The position numbers and the translations under genes are program-made. Below, piece after piece: positions 42,464 to 50,835 of a DNA stretch of 64,000 bases; the stretch's first letter is position 1, and every line of letters starts with the position of its first letter. Location of the stretch: NCBI GenBank assembly GCA_016195985.1, contig JACPYP010000016.1:124001-188000 (forward strand), read 5' to 3'. The notes under the pieces are model-generated. The model saw only the letters and a list, made by a program, of their open reading frames with translations, was not told where the DNA came from and made no database searches. The DNA is from Acidobacteriota bacterium (lineage in GTDB: Bacteria > Acidobacteriota > Holophagae > Holophagales > Holophagaceae).

Positions 42464-42866
42464 AGAAGGAAGGGCGCCCGAGGATGGGGGCACCGAGCAT
42501 CTGCGGCGGGTGACGGGCGCCATGCTCGTCCTGGCGGCCCTGGGCCTCCCCCTGTGGGGCCTCCTGCGCTCCTGGACGGCCGCCCTGGCCTTCGGGGTGG
42601 GGGCCCTGGCCAGCCTGGCTTTCTGGAGCCTCCACCAGATGCTCACGGCCCGCATGCTGACGCCCTCGGTGCGCCGCCGCTGGCTCTACGGCTTCCTGTC
42701 CCTGGGCAAACTGGCGTTGATCGCCCTGGTGCTGCGTGGGATGATGGGTAGATACCCGGCGGAAGCTTTGCCGCTGGCCCTTGGAGTGCTCCTCTTCGTG
42801 GCCGGCATCCTTCTGGAAGCGCTGCGACTGGCCTTCCTGAAACCCGACGCCCCGCCGCCTGTTTGA
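42453..42866 (+). CDS. atpI: ATP synthase subunit I-like membrane protein
   Basis: A 137-residue protein with four hydrophobic segments (TGAMLVLAALGLPLWGLL, ALAFGVGALASLAFWSLHQM, GKLALIALVLRG, LALGVLLFVAGILLEALRL) and few conserved residues, the usual picture for ATP synthase I chains, which assist c-ring assembly. Placement immediately before atpB supports the assignment more than sequence does. Confidence 0.75.
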   Translation: MAIEEGRAPEDGGTEHLRRVTGAMLVLAALGLPLWGLLRSWTAALAFGVGALASLAFWSLHQMLTARMLTPSVRRRWLYGFLSLGKLALIALVLRGMMGRYPAEALPLALGVLLFVAGILLEALRLAFLKPDAPPPV

Positions 42867-42878
42867 GGTCAGACCGAG

Positions 42879-43610
42879 ATGGAACACCACGCATCATTGC
42901 TCGCCCAGTGGCTCACTCACGTCCTGGGGTTGGCCCAGCACCCCTGGCCCGGCTTCTCCCACGGCACCCCCCTGTCCGTGCTGGAGCGCTATGACCACCT
43001 GCTGAACGCGGCCCTGGCGGCCCTGCTGGCCATGGCGATCACCACGCTGGTGCGCAAGAACCTGACCCGCATTCCCGGCCCCCTCCAGCAGGTCTTCGAG
43101 GGCGTGGTGGGCGGTCTCAAGGATATGATCAACGACAACATCGCCCACCACGGCGAGAAGTACCTGCCCTTCATCGGCACCATGGCCCTGTTCGTCTTCT
43201 TCAACAACCTCTTCGGCCTGCTGCCCGCCCTCAGCCCCGGCACCAGCAACTGGAACGTCACCCTGGGCGCGGCCCTGGTGGTGTTCGGCTACTACAACTT
43301 CCACGGCATGAAGGAGCAGGGCTTCGGCAAGTACTGGCTGCATTTCGCGGGCCCCATCTGGTGGCTGGCCCCCCTGATGTTCCCCCTGGAAATCCTGGGC
43401 CTGCTCAGCCGCATCCTCAGCCACTCGCTGCGCCTCTTCGGCAACATCGCCGGCGAGCACGTGGTGGCGGGCATCTTCTTCGGCCTGATGCCCATCCTGC
43501 TGCCGGTGCCCATGATGTTCCTGGGCCTCTTCTTCGGCCTGATCCAGACCTTCGTGTTCACGATGCTGGCCACCATCTACTTGAGCGGCGCCGTCAGTCA
43601 CGAACATTGA
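42879..43610 (+). CDS. atpB: ATP synthase F0 subunit a
   Basis: A 243-residue membrane subunit that forms the proton half-channels against the c-ring. The essential Arg lies in [16 protein letters not shown], and the C-terminal helix is [15 protein letters not shown]. Length is typical. The gene ends 95 bases before atpE, with a stable hairpin in the gap. The remaining F0/F1 genes (b, delta, alpha, gamma, beta, epsilon) do not follow, so the synthase genes are split in this genome. Confidence 0.95.
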   Translation: MEHHASLLAQWLTHVLGLAQHPWPGFSHGTPLSVLERYDHLLNAALAALLAMAITTLVRKNLTRIPGPLQQVFEGVVGGLKDMINDNIAHHGEKYLPFIGTMALFVFFNNLFGLLPALSPGTSNWNVTLGAALVVFGYYNFHGMKEQGFGKYWLHFAGPIWWLAPLMFPLEILGLLSRILSHSLRLFGNIAGEHVVAGIFFGLMPILLPVPMMFLGLFFGLIQTFVFTMLATIYLSGAVSHEH

Positions 43611-43616
43611 GCTTCA

Positions 43617-43639
43617 CGCTGAAAGCTCCGCTTTCAGCG
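43617..43639 (+). other. Intercistronic hairpin between atpB and atpE
   Basis: A perfect 9-base stem (CGCTGAAAG, loop CTCCG, CTTTCAGCG) lies seven bases after the atpB stop and has no T-run. It may stabilise the downstream atpE message or mark a processing site, which would suit the high copy number of subunit c. Confidence 0.55.
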
Positions 43640-43705
43640 CAAGAAAGATTTAACCCGCCTCAGGGATTCCGAACCCCAAGGGCACCACTACCAAGGAGTT
43701 GCACC

Positions 43706-44002
43706 ATGAAGAAGTTCCTCACCACCGCCTTCCTCTTCACCCTGGCTTCCTTCGCCTTCGCGCAGGCCGCCCCCGCCGCCGGCAAGAGCCTCTTCGAAGG
43801 CCAGTTCGTGGCCCACCTCTCCCTCGCCATCGCGGCCGCCGGCTGCGGTCTGGCCCAGGGCAAGGCCGTGGTCGCCGCCTGCGAAGGCGTGGCCCGCAAT
43901 CCCCAGGCTGCCGGCAACATCCGCACGACCATGATCATCGGCCTGGCCCTCATCGAGGCCCTCGTGATCTACGTGCTCGTGGCCGCCTTCGCCATCAAGT
44001 AG
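43706..44002 (+). CDS. atpE: ATP synthase F0 subunit c with signal-peptide-like N-terminus
   Basis: A 98-residue protein. The last 65 residues form the helical hairpin of subunit c: first helix [13 protein letters not shown], polar loop ARNPQA, second helix with the ion-binding Glu in [14 protein letters not shown]. The Na-binding Ser/Thr after this Glu is absent (Ala), which favours protons, although the Gln of the first helix is kept. The first 32 residues ([20 protein letters not shown]) look like a cleavable signal peptide or extra membrane segment, found in some but not most c subunits. AAGGAG precedes the ATG. Confidence 0.93.
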   Translation: MKKFLTTAFLFTLASFAFAQAAPAAGKSLFEGQFVAHLSLAIAAAGCGLAQGKAVVAACEGVARNPQAAGNIRTTMIIGLALIEALVIYVLVAAFAIK

Positions 44003-44019
44003 GCTTGGCGTTATTCCAG

Positions 44020-44053
44020 CGGGGCGTCCATGATAGGGGCGCCCCGTTTTTTT
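44020..44053 (+). terminator. Rho-independent terminator after atpE
   Basis: A 7-base GC stem (CGGGGCG at 44020-44026 with CGCCCCG at 44040-44046) is followed by seven T. It closes the short atp operon 18 bases after the stop codon. Confidence 0.88.
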
Positions 44054-44079
44054 ATCTTTCCCTCGATTGGCCGATATAG

Positions 44080-45264
44080 ATGTTTGACGTCATGACGCCC
44101 CACTCCTTGTTTCCCATGCCGCCGGAAGTGACCCAGGTGATCCTGGGCGGGGGATCGCCCATCGATTTGGATTCGCTCCGGATCCATTCGCCCGGCGAGG
44201 CCCGCCACTTCGCCCTCAACTACGGCTACGACATGGACATCCCGGTCCAGCGGGCCGCGGTGATGCGCGTCTACGAAGACGCCGTGGACTTCCTGGAGGC
44301 CGTGGTGCTGGAGGGCACCAGCCTTCACGTGCCCATGGAAGTGCGGGACATGCAGGATCCCCTGGAGCTGCTGGTCTGGGCCTCGGAGCGGCCCCGGAAC
44401 CTCCGGGGACGCTGGTCCTGCGCGATCCTGCGGGTGATGCACACGCTCTTCCACGTGGACCACAATGTGAACCTCCGTTTCCTGCCGGAGATCCAGCGCC
44501 AGGTCTTCCACCGCTACGACCAGTACCTGGTTTGCGAGGAAGGGCGCTGGCTCCTCCGGGGGGCCTATGAGGTGCCCCTGGTGGCCGTGGAGCGCAAGGA
44601 GAACAAGGACCGCGTGTCCATGCTCCTGAAGATGCTGCACAAGCCTGAGAACGTGGCCGAGACCATCTACGACCAGATCGGCATCCGCTTCGTGGCCGAC
44701 GACCAGCTGGGCGTGCTCATGGTCATCCGCTTCCTGCTGGACCACCACGTCCTGATGCCCACCCACATCAAGCCCAGCCGCAGCCGGAACCTGATGATCG
44801 ATATGGAGGCCCTGGCCGCCTGGAGCGAAAGCGCGCCTCCCTTTTTCCGGATCCAGGATCTGGGGCCGGAGGAACGCCGGGCCCTGAGCGCGACCCTGGC
44901 CCTCAAGGCCGCTCCGGGAAAGGAGCAGAACCCCTTTTCCAGCAAGGATTACTCCGCCATCCAGTTCACGGCCCGCACCCTGGTCCGTCTCCCCAGCCCC
45001 GCGACCCGGGCCCTGGAGACCCTTCAGGAGCGGCTCCAGACCATGGGGGATACTGAGCTATCGGACCTTGCCCGGATTCCGGAGTTGATCCAGGATCAGG
45101 AGGAGTTTACTTTCTTCTTCGCACACGAAGTCCAAGTGATGGAACAATCGGGGTTTCAGAGCTCACGATCCGGTCCGGCATCCCACACCGAATACAAACA
45201 ACGCCAGCGGGACGCCGCCCGGCGGAGAGTACTACAGGGAATCCTTCAGGAGGAACCATGCTGA
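44080..45264 (+). CDS. Uncharacterised protein with weak RelA/SpoT-synthetase-like resemblance
   Basis: A 394-residue soluble protein. It may belong to the family named TIGR04552, but I cannot confirm this. The segment at residues 172-240 (RKENKDRVSMLLKMLHK, ETIYDQIGIRFVADD, IRFLLDHH, HIKPSRSRNLMID) has the order and spacing of (p)ppGpp synthetase domains, where a Lys-rich helix is followed by the D.x.G.R.V strand and then the PK loop. The catalytic Tyr/SLH part is not evident, so activity is doubtful. It overlaps the STAS gene by seven bases, giving an operon with a PP2C regulator. Confidence 0.7.
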   Translation: MFDVMTPHSLFPMPPEVTQVILGGGSPIDLDSLRIHSPGEARHFALNYGYDMDIPVQRAAVMRVYEDAVDFLEAVVLEGTSLHVPMEVRDMQDPLELLVWASERPRNLRGRWSCAILRVMHTLFHVDHNVNLRFLPEIQRQVFHRYDQYLVCEEGRWLLRGAYEVPLVAVERKENKDRVSMLLKMLHKPENVAETIYDQIGIRFVADDQLGVLMVIRFLLDHHVLMPTHIKPSRSRNLMIDMEALAAWSESAPPFFRIQDLGPEERRALSATLALKAAPGKEQNPFSSKDYSAIQFTARTLVRLPSPATRALETLQERLQTMGDTELSDLARIPELIQDQEEFTFFFAHEVQVMEQSGFQSSRSGPASHTEYKQRQRDAARRRVLQGILQEEPC

Positions 45265-45596
45265 ACATCCAGACCCGCCAAGAAGGCACCGCTTCGGTGG
45301 TGTCGATCCAAGGCAAGGTCAACTTCGAAGTGACCGCTCAGCTGCGGGACGTGATCCGCGAAACGGTGGCCACGGCTCAGCCGAAGCTTCTCGTGGTGAA
45401 CCTGGAAGGGGTGAGCTTCATCGATTCCTCGGGCCTCGGCCTGCTGGTCGCAGCCCGCAACAGCGTGGACAAATCCGGCGGCAAGCTGCATCTGGCCTGC
45501 CTGCCCGCGCCCGTGAAGAAGACCTTCGATCAGACCAACCTGACCAACTACTTCTCCATCTTCTCCACGGAGCAGGACGCGCTTCGCGGCGCCTGA
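45258..45596 (+). CDS. STAS-domain anti-anti-sigma factor
   Basis: A 112-residue single-domain protein of the SpoIIAA/RsbV type. The phosphorylatable serine is S57 or S58 in FIDSSGLGLLV. In partner-switching systems the unphosphorylated form binds an anti-sigma kinase and frees a sigma factor; a PP2C phosphatase restores it. Such a phosphatase is encoded 15 bases downstream, but no kinase of the RsbW type is present in this window. Confidence 0.93.
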   Translation: MLNIQTRQEGTASVVSIQGKVNFEVTAQLRDVIRETVATAQPKLLVVNLEGVSFIDSSGLGLLVAARNSVDKSGGKLHLACLPAPVKKTFDQTNLTNYFSIFSTEQDALRGA

Positions 45597-45611
45597 TCCA
45601 GGCAGTCCAGC

Positions 45612-46778
45612 ATGGCCAAAGGCGCGGTCCTGGTGGTGGATGACGAAGCACCCATCAGGGATATCCTCAGCTTCTACCTCAAGCGGGCGGGCTACCAGGT
45701 CCTGACGGCGTCCAACGGCGCTGAGGCCCTGGCGGAAATGGACCGTTCGCGGCCGGATCTCATCATCTCGGATCTGCGCATGCCCGAGATGCCCGGCGAC
45801 GAGCTGTGCAAGCGGGTCAAGAGCGACGCCGCCACGCGGGACATCTACTTCATCATCCTGTCGGCCCTGGACGGCACCGCCTCGCGGATTGGCGGCCTGT
45901 CCCTGGGCGCCGATGACATGATTCCCAAGCCTTTCCACGCGCAGGAGGTGCTGGCGAAGGTGGATTCCACCTTCCGTCTCATCGAGATGCAGAAAGAGAT
46001 CAAGCGCCAGAACAAGGAGCTGACCGCCTTCCAGCAGCGCGTTCAGGAGGAGATGTCCCTGGCCGCCGCGCTGCAGATGGGCCTGCTGCCCAAGCTGCCG
46101 GGCGAGGCGCCGGGATGCCGCTATACGCACCGCTACCTGCCCGCCGAGGGCATCGGCGGCGACATCTACGCCATCCTGCCCCTGCCCGACGGATGCACCG
46201 CCATGATGATCGCGGATGTGAGCGGCCACGGCGTTACCGCGGCCCTGATCTCGGCCATGGTGAAGACCTCCTTCGAGAACCAGGTGCGCCTGGGCGGGGA
46301 GCCGCTGTCCTGGGCCCACGGCATGAACGAGGATCTCTGCCGCTCCACGCTGGCGGAGCAGTTCGCCACTGCTTGGCTGGGCCGCCTGGATCCCGCCGCC
46401 AACCGCATCCGCTACGTGGTGGCGGGCCATTGCGCCCCCTTGCGCATCGTGGGCGGCTCCAAGGGCGGGTTGCAGCGCTCCGAGGTGATGCGCGGCAAGG
46501 GCTTCATGCTGGGCCTCGACGAGCAGCTGCCCTTCATGGAGCAGGAGGCCGAATTCCTGCCCGGGGATCGGCTGGTGCTCTACACCGACGGCCTGGTGGA
46601 AGTGGAACGCACGGACCGGTCGATGCTCGAAGAAGCAGGCCTGCGCCGCATCTGCGCCGAACTGCCCGTGGGAGCCGAGGCCGCCGCCGACGCCGTCATC
46701 GCCCAGGCCCGGGCCTTCAACCAGCCCGCGCCCTTCGTGGACGACGTGACCCTGGTGGTGCTGGACCGGATGGGGTGA
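45612..46778 (+). CDS. Response regulator fused to PP2C (SpoIIE/RsbU-like) phosphatase
   Basis: A 388-residue protein. Residues 5-120 form a receiver domain with phospho-acceptor D54 (LIISDLRMPEM) and the Lys of IPKPF. A coiled coil follows (about 125-155), then a PP2C-type serine phosphatase domain with metal-binding motifs GGDIYAILPL, IADVSGHGV and LYTDGLVEV. It likely dephosphorylates the STAS protein encoded just upstream in response to an unknown histidine kinase. The arrangement suggests control of a sigma factor or of another partner. Confidence 0.93.
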   Translation: MAKGAVLVVDDEAPIRDILSFYLKRAGYQVLTASNGAEALAEMDRSRPDLIISDLRMPEMPGDELCKRVKSDAATRDIYFIILSALDGTASRIGGLSLGADDMIPKPFHAQEVLAKVDSTFRLIEMQKEIKRQNKELTAFQQRVQEEMSLAAALQMGLLPKLPGEAPGCRYTHRYLPAEGIGGDIYAILPLPDGCTAMMIADVSGHGVTAALISAMVKTSFENQVRLGGEPLSWAHGMNEDLCRSTLAEQFATAWLGRLDPAANRIRYVVAGHCAPLRIVGGSKGGLQRSEVMRGKGFMLGLDEQLPFMEQEAEFLPGDRLVLYTDGLVEVERTDRSMLEEAGLRRICAELPVGAEAAADAVIAQARAFNQPAPFVDDVTLVVLDRMG

Positions 46779-46795
46779 CTCCCTGGCGCCGGATC

Positions 46796-47734
46796 CTATT
46801 GGATCTCAGCCAATGTAGCGGCGATGCCGTCTTCCAGGGAGGTGAAGGGAGCTGTGTATCCCGCGGCGCGGAGGCTGCGCACGTCGGCCTGGGTGAAGCT
46901 CTGGTACTTGCCGACCAGCGCCTCGGGGAAGGGGATGTACTCGATGCGGCCCTGGCCCAGGTGGGTGATGAGGGTCTTGGCGATGTCGTTGAAGCTGCGG
47001 GCGCGCCCGGTGCCCGCGTTGACGATGGCCTTCGCCATGCCGGAACCGCCGAAATGCAGGTTGATGGCCACGACGTCGCCCACGTAGATGAAATCGCGCT
47101 GCTGCTCACCGGGGCCGAACCCGTCTGTGCCCTCGAACAGGCGGCAGACGCCGGTATCCTTCAGCTGGCGCAGCAGCTGGTGCAGCACGGACATCATGCG
47201 GCCCTTGTGGTGCTCCCGGGGGCCGAAGACATTGAAGTAGCGCAGGCCCACCACGGGGCTCTGGATGGCGGGGATGAGGCTGCGCACGTGTTGATCGAAG
47301 GCCAGCTTGGAATAGCCGTAGACGTTGAGCGGGCCCTCGTTGGCGGCCACGGGCTCGAAGGCGGGGCTGGCGCCATAGGTGGCGGCGCTGCTGGCGTAGA
47401 CCAGAGGTGTCTTGCGGGCCAGGCACCAGTGGAGCAGGGCCTTGGAGTCGCCGTAGTTGTTCTCCATCATGTAGCGGCCGTCGGATTCCATGGTGTCGGA
47501 GCAGGCCCCGTTGTGGAACACGGCTTCCGGCCGCAGGTCCAGCGTCCCCGCGTCGAGGCGGGCCCGGAACTCGCGCTTGTCCATGTAGTCCGACAGCGTG
47601 AGGTCTGCGAGGTTCCGGGCCTTTTCGGCCCGGCCGAGGTTGTCCACCACAAGGATGTCCGTGTGCCCCCGCCGGTTCAGCTCCCGGACCAGGTTGCTGC
47701 CCACGAATCCCGCGCCGCCCGTGACGATGAACAT
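46796..47734 (-). CDS. hldD: ADP-L-glycero-D-manno-heptose 6-epimerase
   Basis: A 312-residue extended short-chain dehydrogenase that converts ADP-D-glycero- to ADP-L-glycero-manno-heptose, the donor for the LPS inner core. The NADP-binding motif is VTGGAGFVGSNL, the catalytic Tyr-X3-Lys is in YGYSK, and the family pieces FHNGACSDTME and FGPREHHKGRM are present. Two heptosyltransferase-like genes lie on the same strand at 49.9-51.8 kb, separated by two unrelated genes. Confidence 0.95.
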   Translation of the reverse strand: MFIVTGGAGFVGSNLVRELNRRGHTDILVVDNLGRAEKARNLADLTLSDYMDKREFRARLDAGTLDLRPEAVFHNGACSDTMESDGRYMMENNYGDSKALLHWCLARKTPLVYASSAATYGASPAFEPVAANEGPLNVYGYSKLAFDQHVRSLIPAIQSPVVGLRYFNVFGPREHHKGRMMSVLHQLLRQLKDTGVCRLFEGTDGFGPGEQQRDFIYVGDVVAINLHFGGSGMAKAIVNAGTGRARSFNDIAKTLITHLGQGRIEYIPFPEALVGKYQSFTQADVRSLRAAGYTAPFTSLEDGIAATLAEIQ

Positions 47735-47764
47735 GCTTGCTCCTCTTCGATTCCAGGATAGCGC

Positions 47765-48715
47765 CTAACCAATGGCCTCTTCGGATTCCGCGGGTGTCAG
47801 CCTTCGCAGCAGCCGCGGGCCCAGCTCGGCCACCAGGGTGGCGGCGAGGATGAGGCCGCCGCCCATGAGCTGGACGGGGCTCAGGTGTTCGCGGATGCCC
47901 GGCACCCAGCCGCTCATGGCCAGGGCGGCGGTCCACACGGGTTCCGAGGAGAAGATGATGGCGCTTTCCGTGGCCCCGAGGCGGGCCTGGTAGGTGCTCT
48001 GCACGTAAAAGGCCAGGCTGGTGGCCAGCAGGCCCATGAAGACCAGGGCCACCCAGGTGCCGCCCTTGGCCAGGGCCGCTCCGGCGCCCTGGAAGCCGAA
48101 GGGCGCGGGCAGGCACAGGGTCACCAGCAGGGAGGCCGCGCCGGTGACGGCCACCTGCATGAAGGCCAGTACCCAGCCCGAGGAACGCCGGGAGAAGTGC
48201 GAGGTCATCACGATGTGGAAGCCGCAGAGCACCGCGGCCAGCAGGGTCTCCGAGTCGCCGCGGTTCCAGCCCCCCCAGGCGCTTCCGGGTTCGCGCACCA
48301 GCAGGGCCAGCCCCATGGCGGCCACCAGGGCCCCCAGGGCGTGGGAGGGGCGCAGCCGGTCGCCGAAGAGCAGGGCCACCATGGGCGTGAAGATGACGTA
48401 CAGCCCCGTGATGAAGCCGGATTTCGAGGTGGTGGTGAAGCGCAGGCCGTCGGTCTGCAGCCAGAAGAGGGTGGCCAGCACCAGGCCCAGCCACAGGCCG
48501 TCCATGGCGTCCCGGCGGCGGATGGGCACCTTCAGCAGCAGCATCAGGAGGCCCAGCCCCGCCGTGCCGATGGCGAAGCGCAGGCTCAGCAGCGCGCCCA
48601 CGGAAAGGCCCGCCTGCAGCGAATACTTGGCGGCGGGGAAGCCCCCGGCCCAAACCAGGGAAATGCCGGCCAGAGCGCAGACCGCGAACAGGTGTGAAGG
48701 GCGGGACTTCGGCAT
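47765..48715 (-). CDS. DMT-superfamily (EamA) transporter
   Basis: A 316-residue membrane protein with ten predicted helices arranged as two EamA repeats (VWAGGFPAAKYSL at the start of the first; VALVFMGLLATSLAFYVQ and ATESAIIFSSEPVWTAALAM in the second). Proteins of this group export amino acids, nucleotide bases or other metabolites. The substrate is unknown. It lies 30 bases upstream of hldD and may be co-transcribed with it. Confidence 0.9.
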   Translation of the reverse strand: MPKSRPSHLFAVCALAGISLVWAGGFPAAKYSLQAGLSVGALLSLRFAIGTAGLGLLMLLLKVPIRRRDAMDGLWLGLVLATLFWLQTDGLRFTTTSKSGFITGLYVIFTPMVALLFGDRLRPSHALGALVAAMGLALLVREPGSAWGGWNRGDSETLLAAVLCGFHIVMTSHFSRRSSGWVLAFMQVAVTGAASLLVTLCLPAPFGFQGAGAALAKGGTWVALVFMGLLATSLAFYVQSTYQARLGATESAIIFSSEPVWTAALAMSGWVPGIREHLSPVQLMGGGLILAATLVAELGPRLLRRLTPAESEEAIG

Positions 48716-48758
48716 CCCTTCAGACTATTTCTAAATCGGGAATTCCGAGACCGTAAAT

Positions 48759-48858
48759 GCGGAACACAGAGGACACAGAGAAAAGCCCGATCTCCCGGGG
48801 ATGCCGATGGCCGGCTGACTCTGGGCTTTCCGTGGCCCTCGGTGCTCTTTGTTCCCGC
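48759..48858. repeat. Inverted repeat built from ACACAGAGG-like words
   Basis: The left arm (48759-48791) carries GGAACACAGAGGACACAGAG. The right arm (48820-48858) reads, in reverse complement, GGGAACAAAGAGCACCGAGG followed by GGCCACGGAAAGCCC. The inverted arms could form a long imperfect hairpin. A second copy of the family lies at 60194-60289. It occupies most of the space between the EamA and DUF1573 genes. Confidence 0.75.
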
Positions 48859-48876
48859 TTTTCAGTTTGTGAAACG

Positions 48877-49839
48877 CTATTTCAGCAGCGCCGCCACGCG
48901 AACCGTCAACTCCGGCTGGTCCGGGTCGTCGGTGCTGAGTACCAGCACTTCGCTGTAGCGCCCCGCCTTGACGCTGGCCGGCAGCACCACGGTGAGATCC
49001 AGGAGGTTGCCCTTCTGGTTCAGACCTTCCACTTTCATGCCCTGGAGCGAAGGACGGGTGCCGGTGATCTTGAATGCCTTGCCATCGGCCTGCTTGAGGG
49101 TGAGCTTCTGGCGCAGCTCCTTGCCGGCGCTGTCCTGGAACACCAGCTCCACGGGGCTGGCCTGGATGGAGGGCTTCAGATCCCACTGGATGTTCAGGGG
49201 CAGCTGGCTCATGCGGGGATTGCTGAACCGCACGGTGGCCTGCTCCACGCCCCGGAACTGTCCGGCGGGGACCTTCGTGCCGTTGAAGGCCACTTCCAGA
49301 ACCTGGTCCTTGCCCTCGGTGCGGTAGGCGAAGGTGAGGAAGGGGGCGCCGGGGGCCTTCACGTCCACGATCTGCACGGCCTCGCCGTTGCCGCTGGCAT
49401 AGCGGATCTGGCTGCGGCTGGTGCCGGACTTGACCGCCTGATGGAAATAGACCGCCTCGACAGAAGGCATGATCTCTTGCACCACTTCGGCCTCGAGGGT
49501 CAGGCTGAGGCTGGGGGTCTTGGGATCGTTGCAGACCACCTCGATGGATTTGCGGACGATGCCCTTCACGCCCCGGGGATCGAAGGTGGCCTCGATCTCC
49601 GTGGATTCCCCGGGCGCCAGGGACCACTTGCCCAGCATGGTGTAGGTGCAGCCGCAGCTGGGCCGCACCTGGGTGATGCTGAGGTAGGCGTTGCCGGTGT
49701 TGGTCACCTTGTACTTCGCGGCCACCTTGCGGTCCGGCGTGATGCGGCCGAAATCGTGGTGGGTCTTGTCGAAACTGATGGCAGGGGCCTGGGCCATGAG
49801 GGTGATGGCGGCGCCGGTGAAGAGAAGGGAACGGAACAT
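48877..49839 (-). CDS. DUF1573-containing secreted protein
   Basis: A 320-residue protein with an N-terminal signal peptide (MFRSLLFTGAAITLMAQA). The DUF1573 immunoglobulin-like domain follows: FDKTHHDFGRITPDRKV, then FKVTNTG-type YKVTNTGNAYL, and the CGCT segment (SCGCTYTMLGKW) that is the family hallmark, ending in GIVRKSIEVVCNDP. The rest consists of further beta-sandwich-like segments. Such proteins are periplasmic or surface proteins of unknown function. Confidence 0.88.
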   Translation of the reverse strand: MFRSLLFTGAAITLMAQAPAISFDKTHHDFGRITPDRKVAAKYKVTNTGNAYLSITQVRPSCGCTYTMLGKWSLAPGESTEIEATFDPRGVKGIVRKSIEVVCNDPKTPSLSLTLEAEVVQEIMPSVEAVYFHQAVKSGTSRSQIRYASGNGEAVQIVDVKAPGAPFLTFAYRTEGKDQVLEVAFNGTKVPAGQFRGVEQATVRFSNPRMSQLPLNIQWDLKPSIQASPVELVFQDSAGKELRQKLTLKQADGKAFKITGTRPSLQGMKVEGLNQKGNLLDLTVVLPASVKAGRYSEVLVLSTDDPDQPELTVRVAALLK

Positions 49840-49866
49840 GCGGAACCTCGGGGGAGACGTTTGATT

Positions 49867-50835
49867 CTATACGGGGATCAATGCGAGGAGCTGAGTCCAG
49901 ACGTCCTCGGGGCTGATTCCGGCCAGGCAGGGATGTCCGGGGGTGAAGCAGGCGGGTTTGAAGCAGGGGGCGCAGGGAATGCCGTCCTTGCGCATCCCAT
50001 GGCTCCGGGGTCCCCAGGGGGTGGACCCGCCGGGGTCCGTGGCGCCGTAGAGGGCCAGGGCGGGGGCTCCGCAGGCCGCGGCCAGGTGGCTGAGGCCGGA
50101 GTCGTTGCCCAGGACCGCCGCGGCCCCGCGCATCCAGGCGGCAGCCTCCTTGAGGGTGGTCTTCCCGCAGAGGTTGAGCCCTTCGGCCCCTGCCACCGCC
50201 TCGCAGGTTCCGGCCTCGTCCGGGGAGCCCAGCACCGCCACGGCGAAGCCTTCGGCGCGGGCCTTCAGCAGCAGGGCCCGGTAATGGGCCACGGGCCAGG
50301 CCTTGGAGGGCCAGGTGGAGCCGGGCATGAGGCAGATGTAGCGTTCCCGCGGGGCCTGGATGGCCACGCCCGGATCGAAATCCGCGTAGGGCATGGGCGG
50401 CAGGTCCGGCCAGCGCCGGGCCAGCACCGCGTGGTACCGGAGCAGGAAGGGGCCTTCCGCCTCCCAGAAGGGGCCGCTGTGCGTGTTGAACCAGCCCGCG
50501 AGGCTTTCGTCCACCCCGATGCGCTCCGGCACCCGCGCCAGCCAGGCCGCCAGGGCCGGGCGGAGGGATTTGGGGAAGTGGATGCTGCGGGCGGCCTGAT
50601 GCTGGCGGAGGATGCGGGCCAGGGCGAAGGGGCCCGGCTTGCCGTCATCCGGCAGCACCGCGTCGCAGAACCAGGTGCCCTCGACCAGGCCCACGGCGGT
50701 CCTGGGCCCCCAGACCACCAAGGGCCCCGCCTGGATCTCGCGGAGCAGGCGCAAGACGGGCAGCTGCATGGCCGCGTCTCCCACGAAACGCGGGAAGCGG
50801 ACCCAGGTGGCATGACGGGGAATGCTGGTGCTCAT
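49867..50835 (-). CDS. Glycosyltransferase family 9 (heptosyltransferase-like)
   Basis: A 322-residue GT-B enzyme. The N-terminus (VRFPRFVGDAAMQLPVLRLL) and the C-terminal donor site (PGSTWPSKAWP; LGNDSGLSHLAAACGAPALALYG) match ADP-heptose:LPS heptosyltransferases such as WaaF. Two extra Cys pairs occur near the end (CAPCFKPAC). ATG 50835 is used because it overlaps the stop of the upstream gene as ATGA; the open frame beyond it is a shadow. It probably adds a heptose to the LPS core from the donor made by HldD. Confidence 0.9.
   Translation of the reverse strand: MSTSIPRHATWVRFPRFVGDAAMQLPVLRLLREIQAGPLVVWGPRTAVGLVEGTWFCDAVLPDDGKPGPFALARILRQHQAARSIHFPKSLRPALAAWLARVPERIGVDESLAGWFNTHSGPFWEAEGPFLLRYHAVLARRWPDLPPMPYADFDPGVAIQAPRERYICLMPGSTWPSKAWPVAHYRALLLKARAEGFAVAVLGSPDEAGTCEAVAGAEGLNLCGKTTLKEAAAWMRGAAAVLGNDSGLSHLAAACGAPALALYGATDPGGSTPWGPRSHGMRKDGIPCAPCFKPACFTPGHPCLAGISPEDVWTQLLALIPV

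Noticed and set aside
43706-44002. Sodium-driven ATP synthase
   Set aside because: The Gln of the first helix fits, but the residue after the ion-binding Glu is Ala rather than Ser or Thr, so proton coupling is more likely.
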